Assembly: GCF_001612845.1 (NCBI RefSeq)
Contig: NZ_BDBF01000006.1
Location: 225,658-289,657 of the forward strand
Length of the DNA stretch: 64,000 nucleotides
DNA from: Nocardia elegans NBRC 108235
GTDB taxonomy: Bacteria > Actinomycetota > Actinomycetes > Mycobacteriales > Mycobacteriaceae
Direction of reading: 5' to 3'
The notes beneath the pieces were generated by a model that saw only the letters and a program-made list of their open reading frames with translations, was not told where the DNA came from and did no database searches. Below, piece after piece: positions 58,550 to 64,000 of this stretch (its first letter is position 1; each line of letters begins with the position of its first letter). The translations under genes were made by a program, and so were the position numbers.

Positions 58550-59764
58550 TCAGTTGGCGCGGGGGAAGTTGAAGAGTTTGCGGGCATTGAGCTCGACGAT
58601 CTTGTGCGCCTCGTCGTCGGGAACGTTCTGCAGGAGCTTGCCGGTGAACTCGCGGCTGTTGGGCCAGTTCGAATCCGAGTGCGGGTAGTCGCACTCCCAC
58701 AGGATGTTGTCCACGCCGATCGCCTCGCGGCGCACAATGCCCTCGCTGTCGTCGATGAAGCAGCCCCAGATGTGCTCGCGGAACAGATCCGACGGCCGCA
58801 CCTCCTTGTTCACGTTCTGGTACCAGCGATGCTTCTCCCAGACCTGGTCGATGCGCTCGAGCAGATACGGCACCCAGCCGACGCCCCCCTCGGAGAGGGC
58901 GACCTTCAGGTTGGGGAACTTGTAGAACACCGGGGAGAACAGCAGATCCGCGGTCGCATACATCGAGTTGGTACCGAACAGCGAGATCATCACCGCCATG
59001 GGGGCCTCCGGGGAGGTGATCGGCGGGCGGCCCGACGAGCCGAAGTGCATGCACAGCGGCAGGCCGGTCTCCTGCGCGGCCGCGAAGACCGGATCCCAGT
59101 GATCGGTGTAGAACGACGGAAGTCCTAGCGGCACAGTGCATTCCGGGAAAGTAATAGCCTTTGCGCCCTTGGCGGCGCAGCGGTAGATCTCGGCGGCCGC
59201 GGCGGCCGGATCCCACAGCGGCAGGATGATCAGCGGAATGAAACGATCCGGCGCTGCCGCCGCCCACTCGTCGAGGTGGAAGTCGTTCCACGCCCGCACC
59301 GACAACAGCGCCAGTTCCTTGTCCTTGCCTTCGAGGAACACGGTGCCGGAGAAGCGAGGGAACGACGGGAAGCACAGCGCCGCCTGAACGCCGTCGACAT
59401 CCATATCGGCGATTCGGGCCACCGGGTCGTAGCAGCCGGGCAGCATATCGGAGTAGCGGGTGGGGTCCATGCCATATTCCTGCGGCTTCTTCCCCGCCAC
59501 GGCGTTCAGGCCGATGTTCGGATACACCCGCCCCTCGTAGACCCAGACCTCGGCGAGCCGCTCGGCCCCCCGCCCTCCGCCCCGCGCCGCATCGAGCAGC
59601 GCCTTGGACAGTTCCTCGTCGCCGGCGTTCTGCGACATATCCATCTCGACGATTCGGGGACCATCCTCGACGAACTTCTTCGGCAACCGGTCGACCCACA
59701 CCGATGGCGGCTCGATCAGATGGTCATCGACGGAAATCATCTGCATGGAATCTTGAAGCGGCAC
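58550..59764 (-). CDS. Amidohydrolase (ACMSD-like amidohydrolase 2 family), copy 2
   Basis: 404 aa from a GTG at 59764 behind GGAGG; this aligns its start with that of copy 1. Shared motifs are MISVDDHLIEPPSVWVDRLP, ADMDVDGVQAALCFPSFPRF, LCMHFGSS and ECDYPHSDSNWPNSREFTGK. It differs by an insertion near residues 45-65 (about 15-20 residues). The enzyme probably hydrolyses or decarboxylates a ring acid or cyclic amide/diketone; the substrate is unknown. Confidence 0.82.
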   Translation of the reverse strand: MPLQDSMQMISVDDHLIEPPSVWVDRLPKKFVEDGPRIVEMDMSQNAGDEELSKALLDAARGGGRGAERLAEVWVYEGRVYPNIGLNAVAGKKPQEYGMDPTRYSDMLPGCYDPVARIADMDVDGVQAALCFPSFPRFSGTVFLEGKDKELALLSVRAWNDFHLDEWAAAAPDRFIPLIILPLWDPAAAAAEIYRCAAKGAKAITFPECTVPLGLPSFYTDHWDPVFAAAQETGLPLCMHFGSSGRPPITSPEAPMAVMISLFGTNSMYATADLLFSPVFYKFPNLKVALSEGGVGWVPYLLERIDQVWEKHRWYQNVNKEVRPSDLFREHIWGCFIDDSEGIVRREAIGVDNILWECDYPHSDSNWPNSREFTGKLLQNVPDDEAHKIVELNARKLFNFPRAN

Positions 59765-60013
59765 AACGCCTCCTCGGAGAAATAACTGGCTGACCGACCC
59801 GGACCGCGTATGCAGGCCACCGTTCGTGTCCACTATCTGACACTGTGTAATCTAGTGACTGCAGTCACAGCCGTCAACTACCAGTTCGATTGAGGCGTTC
59901 AGCCGCATACCTCGGGCTTGCGACCGTGACGCATCGATCTCCAACAGGTCACCAAAGAGACTATTCTGACATCATCGTCACTATCCACAACATTTCGGGA
60001 AGGACATCGACAC
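59765..60013. promoter_or_regulatory. 249-base divergent promoter with two palindromes
   Basis: GTGACTGCAGTCAC at 59855-59868 is a perfect 14-base palindrome near the amidohydrolase side, next to a TGACA half-site at 59838-59842. TGACA-TCAT-CGTCA at 59967-59980 matches the regulon-type operator (TGAC-N6-GTCA) 33 bases before the SDR start at 60014. No gene is seen. Confidence 0.6.
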
Positions 60014-60805
60014 ATGGATCTGGCAGTGCGCGACAAGGGTTATCTGGTGCTCGGGGGAACCGCGGGCATCGGGCTGGCCACCGCGCGATCACTCGCCGAG
60101 GACGGCGCGAGGATCGCGATCGTCGGGCGCGATCGCGAACGCGGCGTGAAAGCGGCCGCCGAACTGGGCGAGGCCGGGGCCGCCGGGGTGACCAGTCTGT
60201 CGTTCGACGCCGCGCAGCCGGGCCAGGCCGCGCAAGCGGTGGAGCATGCGGTGGAATTTCTGGGCCGGCTCGACGGTGTCGCGATCACCACCGGCACCAC
60301 CGGCCACGATCCGATCTCGGCAACCGACGAGCAATGGACCGCTGCCTTCCGCGATGTCGTACTGGGCACCAGTCGCACAGTCGAGGCGGCACTGCCGCAT
60401 CTGATCGCGACCAAGGGCACCATCGTCACCACGGCCGCCTATTCGATCAGGTCACCCGAGATCGCGCGCCTGCCTTTCGCCGGACTCAAGGGCGCCGTAG
60501 CGGTATTCACCAAGGGGATCGCGAAAGAGTATGGGAAACAGGGCATTCGGGCGAACTGCATCTGCCCGGGTGCGGTCGAAACCGACGCGCTGAGCGCGAT
60601 ACGCGACTACCTCGCCGCAGAGCGCGGCTACCCCCGCGAGGAGGCACTCGAACGCGTCATGGTCGAGGAGTGGGGCTTCAGCGCGGCACTGGGCCGGCCG
60701 GGCCAGCCGCACGAGGTGGGCGAGCTCATCGCCTTTCTGCTCTCGCCGCGGGCCGGATTCCTCACCGGCGCGCTGATCAATATCGACGGCGGCACGAACT
60801 TCTGA
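60014..60805 (+). CDS. SDR-family oxidoreductase with Phe in place of the catalytic Tyr
   Basis: 263 aa; ATG behind AAGGA. Cofactor motif GGTAGIG (14-20), VGRDRERG acidic/basic loop and the late FLLSPRAGFLTGALINIDGG are typical of classical SDRs. At the catalytic site, ARLPFAGLKGAVAVFTKG shows Lys159 kept but Phe155 where the catalytic Tyr should be, so the standard proton donor is missing. It may be non-catalytic or use another residue. It stands alone under a regulon-type palindrome and converges on the alcohol dehydrogenase gene. Confidence 0.83.
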   Translation: MDLAVRDKGYLVLGGTAGIGLATARSLAEDGARIAIVGRDRERGVKAAAELGEAGAAGVTSLSFDAAQPGQAAQAVEHAVEFLGRLDGVAITTGTTGHDPISATDEQWTAAFRDVVLGTSRTVEAALPHLIATKGTIVTTAAYSIRSPEIARLPFAGLKGAVAVFTKGIAKEYGKQGIRANCICPGAVETDALSAIRDYLAAERGYPREEALERVMVEEWGFSAALGRPGQPHEVGELIAFLLSPRAGFLTGALINIDGGTNF

Positions 60806-60816
60806 CCGGGGCGAAC

Positions 60817-60845
60817 GTGGGGGACGCGTGCGGGCAGTCCCCCAC
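60817..60845. terminator. Bidirectional terminator (GTGGGGGAC/GTCCCCCAC)
   Basis: A perfect 9-base inverted repeat with an 11-base loop lies between the convergent SDR and alcohol dehydrogenase stops. Confidence 0.7.
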
Positions 60846-60853
60846 CGCGTCGC

Positions 60854-61987
60854 CTAAGCCACGGCGTCGGCGGCCGGATAGCGCAGTACGCCGCGCAGGT
60901 TGCGGCCGCCGCGCATGTCCTCGTAACCGTCGTTGATCTTCTCCAGCGGATAGGCGCGGCTCACCACGGCGTCCAGGTCGACCTGGCCGTTGCTCCAGAG
61001 TTCGAGGATCTTCGGGATGTCCGCGCGCGGATTGGCCGACCCGTAGAGACTGCCGATGATTCGCTTCTCGGTCAGCGTCAGATCCATCATGTTGACCGAA
61101 ACCTCGTTCTCGGCCATGGGATGGATATTGGTCACGATCAATTCGCCGCGCTTGGCGACCATCGCCAGCGCCTGCGCGATCAGGCGGCCCTCACCTACCC
61201 CCATCGTGCAGATGAACCGGTCGGCGCCGCGGTGCCAGGTCGCCTCGCGCACAACCTCGGGAGCCTCGTCCCAGGACGCCGCCACGTGGGTGGCCCCCAT
61301 CCGCAGCGCAGCCTCCCGTTTGGACTCCGACGGATCGATAGCGATGATGTTTCGTGCCCCGGACAGTCGCGCGCCCTGCACCGCCGCGGCGCCGATGCCG
61401 CCCACCCCGGCAACCACCACGTTGTGGCCGGGCCGGATACCGGCGGCGTAGACCGCTGACCCCCAGCCGGTGATGAAACCGCAGCCCAGCAGGCAGGCCC
61501 GGTCCAGCGGGTGCTGCGGATCGATCTTGATACAGCTGGCCTCGTTCACGACGGTGTGGTGCGCGAACGAGCCGACCCCGCACGCCAGCGCGAGATCCTG
61601 GCCCCTCGCGTGGTGGCGCGCGGTGTCGTCGAAGATCTGGCGACCGCTATAGATCTTCGCGCCCAGATCGCACAGGCTCTGATGGCCGGTCGCGCAGGAC
61701 GGGCACCGCCCGCACGAGGGGATGAATCCGAAGACCACATGGTCACCCTCTCGCAGCCAGGACACACTCGAACCGACCTGCTTCACCACGCCCGCGCCCT
61801 CGTGGCCCCCGATACACGGCAGGTGAAACGGCATGTCGCCGGTGACGATGTGCTCGTCGGAGTGGCACATTCCCGAGGCGTGCAACTCGACCAGCACCTC
61901 CTCGGCCTTCGGCGGATCGAGTTCGATCGTCTCGACCGACCAGGGCGTGTTGCGCTCCCAGAGCACGGCGGCAGTGGTCTCCATCAT
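60854..61987 (-). CDS. Zinc-dependent alcohol dehydrogenase, NDMA-type
   Basis: 377 aa from the tandem ATGATG at 61987 behind AGAAGGG. The catalytic zinc region has Cys41 and His62-Glu63 (GHEGAG). The structural zinc cysteines are Cys92, 95, 98 and 106 (SCGRCPSCATGHQSLC). The NAD site is VVVAGVGGIGAAAVQ. The sequence matches the mycothiol/NDMA-dependent alcohol dehydrogenase group, which can hold its cofactor tightly and oxidise aliphatic or aromatic alcohols. It follows the aldehyde dehydrogenase gene by 50 bases; together they would convert a hydroxylated side chain to the acid. Confidence 0.9.
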   Translation of the reverse strand: MMETTAAVLWERNTPWSVETIELDPPKAEEVLVELHASGMCHSDEHIVTGDMPFHLPCIGGHEGAGVVKQVGSSVSWLREGDHVVFGFIPSCGRCPSCATGHQSLCDLGAKIYSGRQIFDDTARHHARGQDLALACGVGSFAHHTVVNEASCIKIDPQHPLDRACLLGCGFITGWGSAVYAAGIRPGHNVVVAGVGGIGAAAVQGARLSGARNIIAIDPSESKREAALRMGATHVAASWDEAPEVVREATWHRGADRFICTMGVGEGRLIAQALAMVAKRGELIVTNIHPMAENEVSVNMMDLTLTEKRIIGSLYGSANPRADIPKILELWSNGQVDLDAVVSRAYPLEKINDGYEDMRGGRNLRGVLRYPAADAVA

Positions 61988-62037
61988 GTTCCCTTCTTCC
62001 GCCGTGACCGAAACGACAACGGCGACAACTTTTTTGA

Positions 62038-63474
62038 TCAGCGAATGATCGACTGGGTTTCCAAGAAACCAGCGATCCCTTCCGGACCGCCCTCGCGGCC
62101 GATTCCCGATTGCTTGAAACCGCCGAACGGGCTGCCGAGATCGAGCGGGGCCGCGGAGTTCACCGAGACCGATCCGACTCGCAGCCGGGCCGCGACCCGG
62201 GCCGCGCGCGATCGATCGCCGGACCACACCGCGGCGGCGAGGCCGTAGTCGGAATCGTTGGCGATGCGCACGGCATCGCTGTCGTCGGTGTACGGAATGA
62301 CCACCGCGACGGGTCCGAAGATCTCGTCACGGGCGATGGCCATGTCGTTGTCCACATCGGCCAGCACGGTCGGCTGGTAGTACCAGCCGGTGCCGAATCC
62401 GTCGGTTCGCGCGCCGCCGGTGACTACTCGCGCACCCTCACCGACCGCGGCGGACACCATCGATTCGACCCGTTCCAGCGCGGCCCGGTTGATCAGCGGG
62501 CCGACATCGGTCGAGGAATCGGCGGGATCACCGACCCGCAGCGCCGACACGGCCTTGCCGAAGATGTCGACGAACTCCGCGTAGCGCGTGGCTGGGACCA
62601 GGATCCGGGTCTGCGCCATGCACACCTGCCCGTTGTTGCCCATCACGCCGGTTACGAGACTGCCGATCGTCTCGTCGTCGAATGCGGCGTCGTCGAGCAC
62701 GATCGCCGGTGACTTGCCGCCGAGCTCGAGTGCGCACCGCCGCACCGCGGCTGCGCAGACCGCTCCGATCCGCTTTCCCGCGGCGGTGGAGCCGGTGAAA
62801 CTCACCTTGTCGACGCCCGGATGCGACACCAGCGCCTCCCCGGTCGCCACGCCGCCGGACACGATATTGATCACGCCCGGCGGTATCCCCGCCTCCTCGA
62901 CGACCTCACTGAACAGCGACACACCCAGCGGTGCGTCGGGGGCGGGCTTGAGCACCACGGTGCATCCCGCCGCGAGCGCCGGCGCCAGTTTCATCGCGGC
63001 GATGAATAGGGGGACGTTCCACGGCACGATCGCCGCGGTGACGCCCACGGGCACGCGGCGTACGAGAACCTCGCCCCCCGCCCCGGTGGGACGGATCTCT
63101 TCGAAGCTGAAATCCGCCACCATCCGGGCGTGGGAGCGATACACCCCGACGGCGAATCCGACCTGGCCGAAGGAAGAGAAGCTGCGCGGCGACCCGACTT
63201 CGGCACAGAGCAGGTCGGCGAATTCGCCCGAACGCCGTTTCAGTGCGGCGGCCAGGCCGCTCAGCAATTCGGCCCGGTCGGTGGGGGTAACGGCGGCCCA
63301 CTCCGGCTCGTCGAGCGCGGTGCGGGCCGCGGTGACGGCCGCCCCGACATCGGTGCCGGTCGCCTCGGTCACGGTGCCCAGCAGTGCACCGGACGCGGGC
63401 GAGAGCACCTCGATCCGCGGCCCGTCGGAGGCTCGCCACTGCCCGGCGATATAACACCCTGCAAAGTCGCGCAC
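62038..63474 (-). CDS. Aldehyde dehydrogenase (NAD(P)-dependent)
   Basis: 478 aa from a GTG at 63474 behind GGAAGAGG. Catalytic residues are Glu250 (LELGG) and Cys285 (NGQVCMAQTR); the cofactor site AIVPWNVPL and VSFTGSTAAGKRIG are intact. First gene of a two-gene unit with the NDMA-type alcohol dehydrogenase and controlled by a palindrome at 63543. Probably oxidises the aldehyde from that alcohol dehydrogenase, feeding the CoA ligases. Confidence 0.92.
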   Translation of the reverse strand: MRDFAGCYIAGQWRASDGPRIEVLSPASGALLGTVTEATGTDVGAAVTAARTALDEPEWAAVTPTDRAELLSGLAAALKRRSGEFADLLCAEVGSPRSFSSFGQVGFAVGVYRSHARMVADFSFEEIRPTGAGGEVLVRRVPVGVTAAIVPWNVPLFIAAMKLAPALAAGCTVVLKPAPDAPLGVSLFSEVVEEAGIPPGVINIVSGGVATGEALVSHPGVDKVSFTGSTAAGKRIGAVCAAAVRRCALELGGKSPAIVLDDAAFDDETIGSLVTGVMGNNGQVCMAQTRILVPATRYAEFVDIFGKAVSALRVGDPADSSTDVGPLINRAALERVESMVSAAVGEGARVVTGGARTDGFGTGWYYQPTVLADVDNDMAIARDEIFGPVAVVIPYTDDSDAVRIANDSDYGLAAAVWSGDRSRAARVAARLRVGSVSVNSAAPLDLGSPFGGFKQSGIGREGGPEGIAGFLETQSIIR

Positions 63475-63542
63475 TGCTACCTCTTCCGTCCGATACTGCG
63501 CCAGAGCCGGCCGGGATCCATCCGGCCGCAATGACTGAATTC

Positions 63543-63556
63543 TGGCAGTAATGTCA
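63543..63556. promoter_or_regulatory. Palindrome TGGCA-GTAA-TGTCA (regulon-type operator)
   Basis: One base different from the perfect site at 49227-49240, sharing the flanking CTT. It is 69 bases upstream of the aldehyde dehydrogenase start. Confidence 0.65.
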
Positions 63557-63576
63557 CTTTATCCGCAAGGGTTGTT

Positions 63577-64000
63577 TCAGCCGACGACCGAGGCCAGTCG
63601 ATCCGGCGTACTGCCGTGCAGGATCAGTTCGTCGGCGCCCGCGTCGAGGTAGCGGTCGAACACGGCGTGACACTGCGCCGCGGTGCCGACCGCCGATGCC
63701 TCGTTCAGCCAGCGGGCCGGCAGCGCCGCGGCGGCCTCCGTCAGCTGCGCGGCGGTCCGGACCGAGTCGGCGGACCCGCGTATGCCGACCAATTGCGGAT
63801 GTGCGCGCAGCACCGCGAGCTGGTCCGGATCCCAGCCATTGACCTGCGCCAGCTGCTCGCCGAATCCCGGAATCTGGTAGTAGCTCACCGCCCGGCCGGC
63901 GACAATGGCAGCTTCTTCGGCCGCGGACAGTCCCGAGCCGGTGACGACGGTAGCGCAGATTCGCACGGCATCGGCCGGGCGGCCTGCGGCCGCCGCGGCG
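63577..64000 (-). CDS. Luciferase-like F420-dependent oxidoreductase, C-terminal part (5' end outside window)
   Basis: At least 140 residues, open to the right edge. The visible C-terminal portion (DAVRICATVVTGSGLSAAEE, VSYYQIPGFGEQLAQVNGWD, then DAGADELILHGSTPDR) resembles the C-terminal region of mycobacterial LLM-class F420-dependent oxidoreductases. The catalytic barrel start is not in the window, so cofactor and start cannot be judged. It is on the same strand as the aldehyde dehydrogenase, upstream of it by 102 bases. Confidence 0.65.
   Translation of the reverse strand, partial: AAAAAGRPADAVRICATVVTGSGLSAAEEAAIVAGRAVSYYQIPGFGEQLAQVNGWDPDQLAVLRAHPQLVGIRGSADSVRTAAQLTEAAAALPARWLNEASAVGTAAQCHAVFDRYLDAGADELILHGSTPDRLASVVG

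Noticed and set aside
59855..59868. GTGACTGCAGTCAC as a sixth regulon site
   Set aside because: Its TGAC/GTCA half-sites are spaced by four bases instead of six, so it does not fit the shared palindrome and may bind another protein.
1..64000. tRNA, rRNA, CRISPR arrays, IS elements, integrase or att sites
   Set aside because: None found on reading; the inverted repeats seen are short and fit terminators or operators.

Overview
The window is high-GC DNA from an actinomycete, most likely a mycolic-acid-containing genus of the Nocardia, Rhodococcus or Mycobacterium type. The grounds are a conservon (cvnABCD), an FprB-type ferredoxin-reductase fusion, F420/FMN luciferase-like oxidoreductases, an NDMA-type alcohol dehydrogenase, and a very high density of mycobacterial-style acyl-CoA dehydrogenases, CoA ligases, thiolase-like proteins and DUF35 proteins. 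The genus is inferred. I saw no rRNA, tRNA, IS element, phage gene or CRISPR array.

Layout. 1-7.7 kb: a thiolase-like/enoyl-CoA hydratase fusion cut by the window edge, a LysR regulator, a tandem CaiB-type CoA-transferase, and a divergent pair of acyl-CoA dehydrogenase subunits. 8.0-9.7 kb: a KshA-like Rieske oxygenase and a DoxX membrane protein. 9.8-13.6 kb: conservon cvnABCD. 13.6-15.9 kb: a hypothetical gene and an FprB-like reductase. 16.1-20.9 kb: a branched-chain-type ABC uptake system whose two permeases and one ATPase are a single polypeptide; its binding-protein gene lies apart but shares a promoter element. 21.0-28.5 kb: a GntR regulator with an acyl-CoA dehydrogenase, divergent from a CitE-like lyase, a MaoC hydratase, a double acyl-CoA dehydrogenase and a Gfo/Idh/MocA oxidoreductase. 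28.6-31.5 kb: a small protein, an amidohydrolase, an SDR and a decayed thioesterase copy.

46.5 down to 31.7 kb (minus strand) is a nearly gapless run of 14 genes: a small protein, a retro-aldolase-type thiolase with its DUF35 partner, a two-subunit ring-hydroxylating dioxygenase, two CoA ligases (one fused to a crotonase), an aldehyde dehydrogenase, a thiolase, then a hydrolase, flavin reductase, acyl-CoA dehydrogenase, luciferase-like oxidoreductase and thioesterase. Divergent from it (46.7-49.2 kb) is a meta-cleavage lower-pathway trio (C-C hydrolase, hydratase, aldolase).

49.3-54.4 kb (two acyl-CoA dehydrogenases, thiolase-like protein, CoA ligase, ferredoxin) converges on 58.0-54.5 kb (P450, crotonase, DUF35, SDR). 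Together they look like a side-chain degradation module of the cholesterol igr type, with a crotonase instead of a MaoC hydratase. 58.3-64 kb: a second amidohydrolase with a second copy of the small protein, an SDR, an NDMA-type alcohol dehydrogenase, an aldehyde dehydrogenase and a partial F420 oxidoreductase.

The most interesting signal is non-coding: a palindrome TG(A/G)CA-N4-(T/C)GTCA lies just upstream of five transcription units (36.0, 49.2, 58.1, 60.0, 63.5 kb), with a related array at 8.0 kb. This suggests one regulon joining the hydroxylation, beta-oxidation and alcohol/aldehyde modules. Overall the window looks like a catabolic island for an alicyclic or aromatic compound (steroid, terpenoid or alkylbenzene). 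The actual substrate cannot be read from the sequence.
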